From: Acidimicrobiia bacterium | Lineage (GTDB): Bacteria > Actinomycetota > Acidimicrobiia > IMCC26256 > JAGNEX01 | Direction of reading: 5' to 3' | Assembly: GCA_020637365.1 (NCBI GenBank) | Contig: JACJWE010000001.1 | Location: forward strand, 1,208,001 to 1,272,000 | DNA length: 64,000 bases | Shown: piece by piece, positions 1 to 8,778 of the stretch | Position numbering within the stretch: the first letter of the stretch is position 1 | How the letters are laid out: the number at the start of each line of letters is the position of its first letter | Translations under genes and position numbers: made by a program | Notes under the pieces: generated by a model | The model's database searches: none | The model's input: the letters and a program-made list of their open reading frames with translations, nothing else | Told to the model about the DNA's origin: nothing

Positions 1-75
1 GTCGAAGGCTCGCTCACCCCTGTTGGTCTGTTCGATAACCGTCGGGATTAGGTAGTTGCGAATCGGTTCGATCAT
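1..75 (-). CDS. clpP: ATP-dependent Clp protease proteolytic subunit, N-terminal 25 residues (partial)
   Basis: The first 25 codons of a ClpP gene run off the left edge of the window on the minus strand. The translation begins MIEPIRNYLIPTVIEQT, the well-conserved N-terminal loop and strand of actinobacterial ClpP. The ATG lies two bases after the trigger factor stop codon (TGA-CC-ATG), so the genes are probably translationally coupled in the usual tig-clpP order. ClpP is the barrel-shaped serine protease that degrades proteins unfolded by ClpX or ClpC. Only the start is visible, so the catalytic Ser-His-Asp residues cannot be checked. Confidence 0.9.
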   Translation of the reverse strand, partial: MIEPIRNYLIPTVIEQTNRGERAFD

Positions 76-77
76 GG

Positions 78-1582
78 TCACTCCTCTTCGCCGTCGACAT
101 CGTCAGCGGCTTGTGTTTCGTCACTTGTATCAGGGCCGTCATCCTCCGACGCAGATGACTCAGGTGCAGCGGACGCCTCATCGGTGGTACCAGCTGCCCC
201 ATGATCGTGGTCATGATCATGATCGTGGTCATGGTCATGATCGTGGTCATGAATGAGGTGATCTGGCCGATCTTCTAGATCGATGTTGTTACCTTCGTCG
301 TCGACGATCGTCACCTGCTCGAGGAGGTAGTCAAACGCCCGGCCCCGTTCGATGTCGGAGCGTATCCGCTCCAGCGCGCCGTTTTGGGTCAATTCGGACT
401 TCAGTTCTTCGAACTCGGCGCCGCTCTGTTCGGTAAAGATCCGGAGCTGTTCGTCGATGTCGTCGTCAGATGCGGTGAGGGACTCTTGACGAACGATCGC
501 CCGTAGGGCCAGATCTGCCTTCACCCCACCGATCGCAGCATCGCGAACTTGTTGAACGAACGCCTCGGGGCCGCCATCGACGATCTGGACATATTGCTCG
601 AGGCTGATGCCCTGTTGACTCAGCCGTTGAGCCAGATCTTGGATGCGTTGTTGAGTGTCTTCCTGTACCAGCGAATCGGGTGCGTCGATATCTACGAGAC
701 CCGCGAGCTGTTCAAACACGCCGTTTCGAATCGCCTGATCGGCCATCGACCAACGCTGCGCTTCGAGTCGACGGCGAATGTCGGTTTTGAGCTCGTCGAG
801 GGTGTCGAACTCTGAGGCTTCGGAAGCCCACTCGTCATCCGCGTCGGGAAGAACTCGGCGATTCACACCTTTGACCAGAACTTTGAACTCGGCGATTTCG
901 CCCTCGCGCGTGCCGTACAACTCGGTCAGCTCATCGTCGAACTCGAGGATGTCACCGACCGTGGCGCCGCGGAGTTCGACGTCGAGCTGGGGAACTATCC
1001 GTCCCGATCCCACCTCATAGATGAAGTCCGTCACGCTGAGTCCGGCGATTGGATCACCGTCTTGGGTGCCGGTCAGGTCGATCTGAACCACCGAACCGTC
1101 GATCGCCGGGTTGTCGTCGGGCTCGAGTTCGGCGAACTGTTCCCGGACCACGTCGACCTGGGTATCAACATCGTCGTCGGACACGGCTGGATTGGGGATC
1201 TCGACCGTCAGGTCTTGGTAGCCCGACACCTCGATCTGAGGGCGTACGACCACGGTGGCGGTGAAGGTCACGGGACCTTCCAACTCGCCGTCGACGATCT
1301 CGAGATCGGGCGGCTCGATAGCGTCGACCTTCTCAGCGATGACGGCCTGCGCATAGAAGCGCGGTAAGCAGGCATTGCGCAGCGCTCGTTCGCGAGCGAC
1401 GAGCGAGCCAAACCGCTTCTCGATAATTCGACGCGGACTTTGCCCGGACGAAAACCGTCGATGCGCACTTCTTTCGAAAGTTCTTTGAAGGCAACATCGA
1501 TGTCGTCGTCGAGAGCCCCTTCGTCGAGGGTGATGGTGAGAGCGACTTTGTCGTCCGGCAGATTCTCGGTGGTGATATCCAT
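78..1582 (-). CDS. tig: Trigger factor, ribosome-bound chaperone and peptidyl-prolyl isomerase (frameshifted)
   Basis: Trigger factor binds the ribosome exit tunnel and shields nascent chains. The N-terminal ribosome-binding domain starts MDITTENLPDDK and carries the signature GFRPGK (the family has GFRxGK), then the PPIase domain and the helical C-terminal arms, about 501 residues in all. The frame breaks near position 1438 just after GFRPGK; adding one C to a GTC-CGC run restores VPRRIIEKRFG, so a sequencing deletion is likely. The C-terminus carries an unusual alternating His-Asp tract (about nine HD pairs, near 193-255) and then an acidic Glu/Asp/Ser/Ala tail. The stop is coupled to clpP. 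The start was chosen at 1582 because it gives the canonical family N-terminus; no clear ribosome binding site is seen. Confidence 0.93.
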
Positions 1583-1778
1583 AAGTCGGCGCAGCATAGT
1601 CGTCAGCTACGACAAAAGAGGGTCCTGAGCACAGCCTCACGCCGCTGATCGACCGACGTTCGCCCAGCCCACTGGTTTGGCAGAAAAAAAATGTGCGTCC
1701 GCCGCTCAGGAACGGACCCCAAATAGCCGACACTGTGAGTCAAGAGAAATATCTCGCGACGCTGGCTCAGATTTGTAG

Positions 1779-2608
1779 ATGGCAACACACAAACGACGAC
1801 ACCTCCAAGACGGTTCCACCGGTGAGCGCAGCTGGCCTCTTCGCGTCTTGACCGCAGCGGTATGTGGCCTGGTCGCAGTCCTGGCTACGGGATGTGGCCA
1901 GGACGGCTTTGGTTCCCTGCGGTCGACTCGACGCCACCAAGCTCGAATCTCAGATCGAGCAAGCGCTACTCAAAGGGGACACCTTTGCCGGAGTGCAGGT
2001 GGCCTGCCCTGATGAAGTCCAAGCCAAAGACGGCGTGGAGTTCACCTGTGACGCCAACCTGCCCGATGGCACGACGATCCTCATCGCCGTCACCCAGGTC
2101 GACGGCAAAGGCTCGGTCGAGTGGCACGCCCAGAATGTGGTCACCGCCCGCGAGTTGGCGCGACTCGAAGACCAGATCGGCGCCGAGATCGCCGCACAGC
2201 TCGAGACCGATGTAACCATGGATTGTGGTGACGACCCCGCCGTCGTCACCGAACAACTCGACTGTGAGGCAACGCTCGGAACGGGGACGGTGCTGAGCAT
2301 TTTGTTGAGCATCGATCCCGACACTGGGAACGTGAAATGGGAATCCAACGGTGGACGAGCGACGGGTGAGCAAGGCGCGCCGACCACCACCGCAGCCGAC
2401 ACCAGTACCGCCGAAACCGGCACGGCAGAAACCGACGGCACGGGCCCGACAGCACGGGCCTGACAGCACCGGCCCGGACAGCACGGGCCCAGACGCCACG
2501 GGCCCGGTCACAGACAGCACGGGCCCCGTCACAGCGAGCCGGTCTTCAGTCACCACTCCAGAAGGGGCCGACGGCGCGGCGGCTGAGTCCACCACGACCA
2601 TCCAGTAA
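1779..2608 (+). CDS. DUF4333-type secreted lipoprotein, two repeats (frameshifted)
   Basis: An N-terminal signal peptide ends in a lipobox (VLATGC, Cys near residue 39), so the product should be a lipid-anchored cell-surface protein. After the Cys are two similar segments with the pattern seen in DUF4333 proteins (VACPDEVQAKDGVEFTCDA and VTMDCGDDPAVV...LDCEATL), each with a Cys pair. Function is unknown. Two +1 shifts break the frame: one near 1920 between the signal peptide and the mature part, and one near 2450 inside a 15-base low-complexity repeat encoding DSTGP. There two repeat units are 14 instead of 15 bases. Read through, the protein ends in a Thr/Ser/Gly/Pro tail and TTTIQ at 2608; without the second shift it stops at 2463. 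Confidence 0.7.
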
Positions 2609-2708
2609 CGGCGCACTGGACGTTGCGGGCGAGTGGGCAGGCGGTCAGCGGAACATCGCCGCAAAATACGAGCGAACCCAGTGGTTGACCGGTAGCCTCT
2701 CCGGGCCA

Positions 2709-2784
2709 CGGGGCGTAGCGCAGCTTGGTTAGCGCGCCTGCTTTGGGGAGCAGGAGGTCGCGAGTTCGAATCTCGCCGCCCCGA
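2709..2784 (+). tRNA. tRNA-Pro (probably TGG anticodon, one extra G in the loop)
   Basis: The acceptor stem CGGGGCG pairs with CGCCCCG, followed by discriminator A and an encoded CCA (to 2787). D and T arms are intact (GCGAG-TTCGAAT-CTCGC). The anticodon stem CCTGC/GCAGG encloses TTTGGGGA, eight bases rather than seven. Removing one G gives TTTGGGA, a standard tRNA-Pro(TGG) loop. As written it could also be read as GGG. The extra G sits in a G run, the same class of error that breaks nearby genes. Confidence 0.9.
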
Positions 2785-2863
2785 CCACACCCACATTGCT
2801 ACGAGACCCGCCCGGTCCGTCGCAGTGCCTGGGGTACACGTCGAGCGGATAGCCTTCGCTCGC

Positions 2864-2936
<73 letters not shown>

Positions 2937-2970
2937 CCATTCGGGCCTCGCCACGAGCCGGGCTACGCAA

Positions 2971-3044
2971 GCGCCCGTAGCTCAGTTGGATAGAGCAGCG
3001 GACTTCTAATCCGCGGGTCGGGGGTTCGAATCCCTCCGGGCGCG
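2971..3044 (+). tRNA. tRNA-Arg (TCT)
   Basis: The acceptor GCGCCCG pairs with CGGGCGC, discriminator G; CCA is not encoded. The anticodon loop CTTCTAA carries TCT. It is followed about 65 bases downstream by a pair of TGACAC-type repeats that resemble integrase arm sites. Confidence 0.95.
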
Positions 3045-3107
3045 CTGGCATCTCCGCAGGTCACACGGCAGAAACACCGGACCACCAACGGCTCAAGTGT
3101 CCGAGGT

Positions 3108-3127
3108 GCTGACACTTCCGCTGACAC
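3108..3127 (+). repeat. Pair of GCTGACAC repeats, 12-bp period, downstream of tRNA-Arg
   Basis: GCTGACAC occurs at 3108-3115 and 3120-3127. The same arrangement (GGTGACAC twice, 12-bp period, then CCGTCNCACCCTGT) occurs at 30028-30047 downstream of tRNA-Lys(TTT), and related copies follow tRNA-Lys(CTT). They may be arm-type integrase sites left by past integrations. The rest of 3045-3346 shows no gene. Confidence 0.5.
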
Positions 3128-3346
3128 CGTCCCACCCTGTGTCCCCATGGGGACGAACGAACCCCACAGAACGGCTCTTCAGCCTCCGAAGCGTGGCATC
3201 CTGTCCAGAGCGTGTTCGACCGCGGTACATAGCCTTTGTCTGCTGGAGTTGACGGGCGGTTTGGCGTAACGGGCCATCACAATCGGGACCTGAGGGCGGA
3301 CTTCGAGCAGCCCTGCGGACACGGCCGTGACATCTTGAGGGGATCG

Positions 3347-3979
3347 ATGTTTAGCGTTCTGATCGTTGTGACGTTGGCCATGGCGGCCGCAGATTGGCTC
3401 GTCGTGTCGACCGGGAACAAGCGACTTGAGTATCTGCTCAAACCGGCGACCATGGTCGCGCTGATCGCCGCATGCGCGTCGATGACTAACCCGGATCCTG
3501 GCGACGCTCGACTCTGGATCGTCTTGGGTTTGTGCGCATCGCTGATCGGGGATGTCTTTCTCATCGAGGAAAGCCGCTTCATCCAAGGACTCGCCTCGTT
3601 TCTCATCGCTCACGTGCTCTACATCGTCGGCTTTCTGACGATGGGTGTGTCGGTGGGCGCCATCCTCGTCGGGCTGGTCGTTGCGGTCGTCGGCACAGTC
3701 ATTGTCGGGCGACGCATCGCGAAGGGTGCCGCCCGGCAGGATCCCGTCTTGGGACGTGCCGTCGCCGCGTACATCGGCGTCATCTCAGCAATGGTGACGG
3801 TCGCGATCGGAACCGGTCGGCCATGGGCCATCATCGGGGCCCTCCTCTTCTATAGCTCCGATGCGTTCATCGGTTGGAGCCGTTTCGTCAAAGGATTCGC
3901 GCGCCAAGATCTGGCCATCATCGTCACCTACCACTTGGGACAAATCGGCATCGTCCTGAGTCTGTTGCCCCGGACGTAG
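3347..3979 (+). CDS. YhhN/TMEM86 family integral membrane protein (lysoplasmalogenase-like)
   Basis: A 210-residue, very hydrophobic protein with about eight predicted membrane helices. Motifs typical of the YhhN family are visible: GLCASLIGDVFLI in the middle and LFYSSDAFIGW and TYHLGQIGI near the end. Eukaryotic relatives (TMEM86) hydrolyse the vinyl-ether bond of lysoplasmalogens; the bacterial role is not settled. The ATG at 3347 is preceded by GAGGGG at a good distance. An in-frame upstream extension to 3236 lacks a ribosome binding site and would add a polar tail before the first helix, so it is rejected. Confidence 0.85.
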   Translation: MFSVLIVVTLAMAAADWLVVSTGNKRLEYLLKPATMVALIAACASMTNPDPGDARLWIVLGLCASLIGDVFLIEESRFIQGLASFLIAHVLYIVGFLTMGVSVGAILVGLVVAVVGTVIVGRRIAKGAARQDPVLGRAVAAYIGVISAMVTVAIGTGRPWAIIGALLFYSSDAFIGWSRFVKGFARQDLAIIVTYHLGQIGIVLSLLPRT

Positions 3980-4004
3980 CCAGCGCGGGCCTCGCGGGGT
4001 AGGG

Positions 4005-4148
4005 CTAGGCAACGGGCCAGTCGTCGGCCTCGGCGAGCAGGTGGTCACAAGACTCCGGTACATCGGCGCTGGCCAGGCGGAGAGCAATGTGTGTCAGCCA
4101 CCGGGAGCGCTCGACGAACCGCCGCGACAGGAGCCACAATCGCGCCAT
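4005..4148 (-). CDS. Possible small protein, 47 residues, divergently overlapping the next gene
   Basis: A short minus-strand frame starts MARLWLLSRRFVERSRW and ends EADDWPVA. About 80% of its codons end in G or C, like the real genes around it, and its composition looks natural. Its ATG overlaps the ATG of the divergent gene at 4147 by two bases. No family is recognised and no strong ribosome binding site is seen. It could be an accidental frame. Confidence 0.35.
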   Translation of the reverse strand: MARLWLLSRRFVERSRWLTHIALRLASADVPESCDHLLAEADDWPVA

Positions 4149-4812
4149 GTCAGATTCGCCATCCACCCCCGGTATCGAGAGCACGGAACGTGTCATCGAC
4201 CCCACCGATCCGCACATTTCCCACTTCTCGACATCGCCCACCGAGGGGACTGCCAGCGGTACTGGCGACACCGTCGCCTCACCCGACGCCAGCCCAACAA
4301 CACCGACCGGCGCAAACAGCTCCACTGGAGACGACCTGTCCATCGTCGGACTACAGCGTTTGATGGCTCGCTACGCCGACCTGGCCAATCGACAGGCTTG
4401 GAATGAGCTGTCGTCGGTCATGATCGAACGCTGTGCCCTCACTCTCGACCTCGGCGACACTCGGCACGCATTCGCAAGCCCCCAGGAGTTCGCTGCCTTC
4501 ATCGTCCCGGCGATGGAACGCTTTGAGTTTTTCCAGTTTTCGGTGCTGAACAGCCGCTTTGAGGTGGGGGTCGATGGCGCCACGGCCGTGGGCCGCACGA
4601 ACATCCTCGAACATCGTCAGCTGAGGCTCGGCTCTGCGTTCAGCCACGCATATGGCGTCTACCACGATCGATTCGTTCGCCAACCCTCAGGCTGGAGGTT
4701 CGCCACCAGGTGGTATCAGAGCCTCGCCCGAACCGCTGATCCGGAGACCTCAACGACGCTGGCCCTCGGCCCCGCCCCCACCTTCTGGCGGCTGGGCGAC
4801 TCGACCGGATAA
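4147..4812 (+). CDS. SnoaL-like/NTF2-fold protein
   Basis: A 221-residue protein. The first 60 residues are Ser/Thr/Pro-rich and probably disordered. From GLQRLMARYADLANRQAW onward it shows the start of an NTF2-fold (SnoaL-like) domain: an N-terminal helix with YADLxNRQAW, beta strands, and the closing DRFVRQPSGWRFATRWY, typical of SnoaL_4 proteins. The family includes dehydratases, isomerases and non-catalytic subunits; the substrate cannot be inferred. The start at 4147 is the first ATG that does not require a basic out-of-character N-terminus (the frame extends to 4087). Confidence 0.75.
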   Translation: MSDSPSTPGIESTERVIDPTDPHISHFSTSPTEGTASGTGDTVASPDASPTTPTGANSSTGDDLSIVGLQRLMARYADLANRQAWNELSSVMIERCALTLDLGDTRHAFASPQEFAAFIVPAMERFEFFQFSVLNSRFEVGVDGATAVGRTNILEHRQLRLGSAFSHAYGVYHDRFVRQPSGWRFATRWYQSLARTADPETSTTLALGPAPTFWRLGDSTG

Positions 4813-4979
4813 CAAAGAACTTCACCGGTAGCGACTCACGTGTTGAGCCCTCACCACTGCCCCCGTACCGTTCTACCTGGTTCGCTGGCCGGACGAACGC
4901 GATCCCCGCAACTTCATGGCAGCTGAAAGGCGAGGCGAGCGGTACGATCGCCCGGAGGTAGCGAGAGAAGGGGCGAAGC

Positions 4980-5399
4980 ATGCACTCCCTGAGAACGCTC
5001 AAAGGTGCGGGGGCCGTATTCATGGCCGCTTGGTGGATCCACTCGATCGACCACATGCGCCGCGGCGTATCAGCCTCCCCCGACGGGGTGATCTGGAGTG
5101 GCACGTTTGTCGCCATGCTCGCTGTCATCTCGTTGACGCTGATCTTCACCGAACAGAAGAGTGCCGCCCTGTTTGCGGCCATTGTCTTTCCGCTGGTGGG
5201 CGTCGGCGTGTTGTTGTCACATCTCCCGCCTGATTGGGGACCCTTGAGCGACCCGATCATCTTTGATTCAAACACCGACGGTTGGTCGATCGTCGCGGTG
5301 ATGACCGAGGTTCTCGCCGCGTTCTGGCTGGGCTACGTGGCAGCAAAGGCCGTTCGCAGCGAGCAGCTTTCGAGTGTGTCAGCTGGCCCTGTCAGCTAG
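4980..5399 (+). CDS. Small integral membrane protein of unknown function
   Basis: A 139-residue protein with about four hydrophobic segments (near residues 8-24, 40-58, 65-82 and 103-122) and a short polar tail. No family is recognised. The ATG is preceded by GAGAAGGGG at good spacing, and third positions are G/C-rich, so it is probably real. It converges on and overlaps by four bases the VOC-family gene downstream. Confidence 0.65.
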   Translation: MHSLRTLKGAGAVFMAAWWIHSIDHMRRGVSASPDGVIWSGTFVAMLAVISLTLIFTEQKSAALFAAIVFPLVGVGVLLSHLPPDWGPLSDPIIFDSNTDGWSIVAVMTEVLAAFWLGYVAAKAVRSEQLSSVSAGPVS

Positions 5400-5860
5400 A
5401 GCTCTGTCGGGCCGTCGGCCGCCGCAGCGATCGCGTCGATGTCGATCTTGTGCATCTGCATCATCGCCTCGGTCGCGCGTGCCGCGCGTTCGGGGTCGGG
5501 GTCACCGAGGTAGGACCCCAGCTGTTTGGGCACGATCTGCCACGACAGTCCAAAGCGGTCCTTGAGCCAGCCGCACATGGACTCTTCACCGCCGTCGACC
5601 AGCGCATCCCAGAGACGGTCGACTTCTGCCTGGTCGTCGCACGGCACCGACATCGATATCGCCTCGTTGAAGACGAAGTTCGGGCCGCCATTCAGCGCCT
5701 GAAAAGGCCGACCCATCAGCGTGAAGTTGATCACCATCGGCGATCCGTCCGGCCCCGGCGAAACGAAGTCCACCGCAGAGTCGGGGAATAGACCAACGTA
5801 GAACGTCGCGGCATCGAAACCGTTTCCATCGAACCACAAGCACGGCATGATCTGATCCAT
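5396..5860 (-). CDS. VOC-superfamily PhnB-like protein
   Basis: A 154-residue protein of the glyoxalase/bleomycin-resistance fold, in the PhnB-like subgroup (Pfam 3-dmu-9_3-mt). Typical motifs are IMPCLWFDGNGFDAATFYVGLFPDS at the N-terminus, PMVINFTLMGRPFQALNGGP in the middle and WLKDRFGLSWQIVP near the end. Members are small metal-binding dimers of mostly unknown substrate. The internal Met at 5860 (MDQIMPCLWF) matches the usual family start; the frame extends eight codons further to 5884. Confidence 0.85.
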   Translation of the reverse strand: MDQIMPCLWFDGNGFDAATFYVGLFPDSAVDFVSPGPDGSPMVINFTLMGRPFQALNGGPNFVFNEAISMSVPCDDQAEVDRLWDALVDGGEESMCGWLKDRFGLSWQIVPKQLGSYLGDPDPERAARATEAMMQMHKIDIDAIAAAADGPTEL

Positions 5861-5991
5861 GGCGGTGACATTAGCTGGCGGCAAACTTAACCATTTCCAC
5901 GCCGGTTTCCTCGAGCGACTTGACCATCAAGACCGATCACCTGTTGACTCCGTGTTGACCTTCTGTTGTCGAAATAGAGGAGCGGCAGGTC

Positions 5992-6705
5992 ATGATCGAA
6001 ACCTCCACAGCAGGCGCGCCCCCATCGATCCCATTGGGCCTTGATGCACCCATTGCAACCAACGGTGCTGCGAGCGGCGTCGACGCTGCCACACCGATCT
6101 TTCCGCACACACTGGCCGACGGCGGCTCGGTCGAGGTGGCACAAGCTCAGATCTGGCTGAATGAAATCGGGTTTCGCAGTGCTGGCGCCGAACTTGCCAT
6201 CGATGGGATTGCGGGGCCGCGCACCCGTCAAGCGACCTTCTACTTTCAGACCGGCTGGACACCGTCGAGTCTTGTTCGTGACGCGACCATCGGACCCATC
6301 ACGCTTAACGCGTTGGCACAATGCGTCATGTTCGGCGGCCACGCGTCGCCCCACTTCAGATTCCTTGAATTCGCTAGCAAGGGCAACCGTGAGATCCGCG
6401 TCGAGCGTGACCTCATCCTGAAACTCGAGGCGCTGCGCGAGGCATCTGGCGGACCGATCACCATCATCTCGGGCTACCGCGACCCCGCGTACAACCAGCT
6501 GGTCGGGGGCGCCAAGAATTCCCAGCACATGTACGGAAGGGCTGTGGACATCGGCTTCGGCGGACAGCGGCTCGACATGACGGCCGTGCGGTCACTCCGC
6601 CTGTTCTCTGGAATCGGCTACACACCACGGCTCGGCAACACCGTCAGACATGTGGACATTCGCCCCGATAGGTCGGTCTACAGCCCGGCCCTCTGGACCT
6701 ATTAG
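5992..6705 (+). CDS. Peptidoglycan-binding M15-type peptidase (D-Ala-D-Ala or L,D-endopeptidase-like)
   Basis: A 237-residue protein. Residues about 45-105 look like a peptidoglycan-binding domain (QIWLNEIGF...IDGIAGPRTRQATFYFQ). Residues 130-237 form an M15A-type Zn peptidase: ITIISGYRDPAYN, SQHMYGRAVDIG with the Zn ligand His and Asp, and RHVDIR with the last His ligand. This fits a cell-wall stem-peptide hydrolase. There is no obvious signal peptide or membrane segment, a layout also seen in phage endolysins. A good site (GAGGAGCGG) precedes the ATG. Confidence 0.8.
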   Translation: MIETSTAGAPPSIPLGLDAPIATNGAASGVDAATPIFPHTLADGGSVEVAQAQIWLNEIGFRSAGAELAIDGIAGPRTRQATFYFQTGWTPSSLVRDATIGPITLNALAQCVMFGGHASPHFRFLEFASKGNREIRVERDLILKLEALREASGGPITIISGYRDPAYNQLVGGAKNSQHMYGRAVDIGFGGQRLDMTAVRSLRLFSGIGYTPRLGNTVRHVDIRPDRSVYSPALWTY

Positions 6706-6894
6706 AAGACGGTCTCGCAGAGCTTCCATGGTGTCCGACAACCCGAGACGGCAGGCTCGCCGACAGACCTGTTCGGCAGAACGATGTTCGGCAGACTTCG
6801 CACGCGCAAAGCAGAATCGGTGGGAGTGGCATCACCGGACCCGGTGCAGTCGCGAACCCGACTGCCTTTGGCACGCCCTTGGGCTTGACCCGGT

Positions 6895-7755
6895 TCAGTC
6901 ACAGCTCCACACGAGGTTTGGGTCGGTCCCGACGGCGGAGGCGAACAGGCGCCAGTCGCTTGGATTGATCGACCAACCGGATGCATCTTGGACGTAGACC
7001 CGCACGACGTCGGTCAACTGCTCCCCCAGCGTCGGGTGCGTCCAGCTCAGCGCCATCGCGAGCTTCATGCACGGAACCTTGTCCTCCCAGAGCGTTCCGA
7101 CTTCGACAAGGGTAAGGTCATCGACTTCAACCGGCGACCAATCGAAAAACTCGGGCGGCCGTTCGGACGAGATGGCTGCGACCACCGTCTCGATATCGAG
7201 CTGGGCCTGGTCGGCTGCAAACGACCCGATCGCGGCGAGCACCCGCGGATCGTCGGGGCTGCGCGAAACGCTTGCAGCGAGAACGGCTCGCTCAAGGTGG
7301 TCCAGATAGCGAACTACCCGCTCGGCGTATGCCTCGTCGATACCATCGCGAGGAGCGTTCCACTGGTAAGGGATCGGGTCGCTGAGCGGTTCGAACTCGA
7401 CGAGCTCGGCGCGTGTGAGGACGTCGGGGGAAAACTCTTCAGGCGTTTGACCCTCTTCAGGCGAGAACCAAATGCGATCGGCCTCGGAGTCGTCGAAGAC
7501 GATCGTCGGTGGCGGTTCGCTCGTCCGTCCCGCAAACGGGTCAGGTTCGGGCTCGGTGGTGGTCGTCGAAGACCCGGTGGGGGCCGTCGTCGTGGTGCCG
7601 GCGAGGATGCCCGACTCCTCAGCTGATGAGTCGGATGATTGGGCGCAGCCCGCTGTGGCCATCACAACCGCGAATCCGGCGAGACACGCCACGACGGCGC
7701 GCTTGAAGAGGGCGCGTGCGTCGAGAATCGGGGAAATGCTCAGAGATCTGCTCAT
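6895..7755 (-). CDS. Secreted lipoprotein of unknown function (paralogue A)
   Basis: A signal peptide with lipobox ATAGC (Cys near residue 37) is followed by a Thr/Ser-rich spacer and a roughly 210-residue domain. No named family is recognised. It shares a motif with its upstream neighbour: TPEEFSPDVLTRAELVEF here, NPADFSPDVVTREELTEF there, and the two genes lie 64 bases apart in the same direction, so they are tandem paralogues. Conserved Cys residues near the middle and end (VPCMKLA, LVWSCD) may pair. The ATG at 7755 has GGAG nine bases upstream; a GTG three codons earlier is less likely. Confidence 0.75.
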   Translation of the reverse strand: MSRSLSISPILDARALFKRAVVACLAGFAVVMATAGCAQSSDSSAEESGILAGTTTTAPTGSSTTTTEPEPDPFAGRTSEPPPTIVFDDSEADRIWFSPEEGQTPEEFSPDVLTRAELVEFEPLSDPIPYQWNAPRDGIDEAYAERVVRYLDHLERAVLAASVSRSPDDPRVLAAIGSFAADQAQLDIETVVAAISSERPPEFFDWSPVEVDDLTLVEVGTLWEDKVPCMKLAMALSWTHPTLGEQLTDVVRVYVQDASGWSINPSDWRLFASAVGTDPNLVWSCD

Positions 7756-7819
7756 CGGTATCACTCCAGGGAATCGCTCGTGCGGGGCAGCGGTGGGGGT
7801 GTCGTCAGCATCAGCCGAG

Positions 7820-8650
7820 TCAGCTCATCCACTGACAGGCACTCATCGCCTCATAGGGGGAGTCGAACTGTCCGACGAAATGAGTTCGCCACGCGCCGGG
7901 GTTGATCGGGGTCGGTTCGCCATCTCGAATGTTGACGAGCCAGAAATCGCTGGTGAACTGGGTCGGGTCGACTTCAGGATCGGACAGCGTCCCGTGCAAC
8001 GCCATGCAGTTGACTTCTCCAGCATCGTTGAGACCGACGTCGACCAAATCGAGCGTGTAGTCAGCACGATCTGGATCGCTGTCGCCCTCGGACACGACGT
8101 AGTTGGCCATCCGCCACTCCGCCTTGGCGATCTCGTCCCCGGCAAGGAGGTCGTCGTTGGCGGCGAGCAGGCGCGGGTTGTCATCGCCGAACACGGTGGT
8201 CGCCCTGACAAGTCCCGATCGAACGCGCTCGACGTATGTACTCACCGCAACCGCGTACCCTCTGGTGACGTCGTCGGGATCGACATCCCAAGCTGCGGGG
8301 TCGGGGAAAGGCAGATCGACGAACTCTGTGAGTTCTTCGCGGGTGACGACGTCGGGGCTGAAGTCCGCGGGATTCATTCCCTCTGGCACCGGTTCCCAAA
8401 ACTGCGACGCGTCAACCGTCGTCGTGGTGGCGTCCTCAGGCCCAATACCACTCCCATCTGGGGCGGGGACCTCGGGATCAGCTGTCGTCGTGGTGGCAGG
8501 CGTCGGGGAGGTTTCGCTTAGGGTGCCCGGCGTCGCGACGGACTCATCATTGGACTGGCCGCAGCCCGCCGCACCAGCCAAGACGACGAGTCCTATCAAC
8601 AGGGCACAGATTTCCCCGCTCCATGTTCTTCGGTATCTTTTGTTGCACAT
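7820..8650 (-). CDS. Secreted lipoprotein of unknown function (paralogue B)
   Basis: A signal peptide with lipobox GAAGC (Cys near residue 30) precedes a Thr-rich spacer and a domain related to the next gene downstream (shared FSPDVxTRxEL motif, similar spacing of two Cys, VNCMALHG and MSACQWMS). Just upstream of the ATG, TAGGTT lies eight bases away, the spacing expected for a leaderless transcript from a TANNNT promoter. TAAGG/CCTTA arms flank this element (8652-8672). Function is not known. Confidence 0.75.
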   Translation of the reverse strand: MCNKRYRRTWSGEICALLIGLVVLAGAAGCGQSNDESVATPGTLSETSPTPATTTTADPEVPAPDGSGIGPEDATTTTVDASQFWEPVPEGMNPADFSPDVVTREELTEFVDLPFPDPAAWDVDPDDVTRGYAVAVSTYVERVRSGLVRATTVFGDDNPRLLAANDDLLAGDEIAKAEWRMANYVVSEGDSDPDRADYTLDLVDVGLNDAGEVNCMALHGTLSDPEVDPTQFTSDFWLVNIRDGEPTPINPGAWRTHFVGQFDSPYEAMSACQWMS

Positions 8651-8744
8651 AAGGGCTCAACCTAGCCTTACGTGCCCACCCCTGCAAGGAATCGTGTCTT
8701 GAGCTCCTCCGGTAGGTGAGGCGCCAGCGCGCTTGGTGGCGACC

Positions 8745-8778
8745 CGAAGGTGGTCGACCGTTTGACCGACCACCTTCG
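8745..8778. repeat. Perfect 12-bp inverted repeat in an otherwise empty intergenic region
   Basis: CGAAGGTGGTCG (8745-8756) and CGACCACCTTCG (8767-8778) are separated by ten bases. No T-run follows, so it is not a classic intrinsic terminator; it could be an operator or a processing hairpin. Between 8651 and 9008 I see no gene. A run of near-heptamer repeats (CACCGAG, TGCTGAG, TGCCGAG, CACCGAG) lies at about 8856-8885. Confidence 0.6.

Noticed and set aside
78..1733. Full 551-residue frame as the trigger factor
   Set aside because: Its first 110 residues are an out-of-frame translation; the true N-terminus is in the other frame starting at 1582.
8650..8672. IdeR/DtxR iron box (TAAGGCTAGGTTGAGCC)
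   Set aside because: By eye only about 11 of 19 positions fit the consensus; a -10 element explains the TAGGTT part better.
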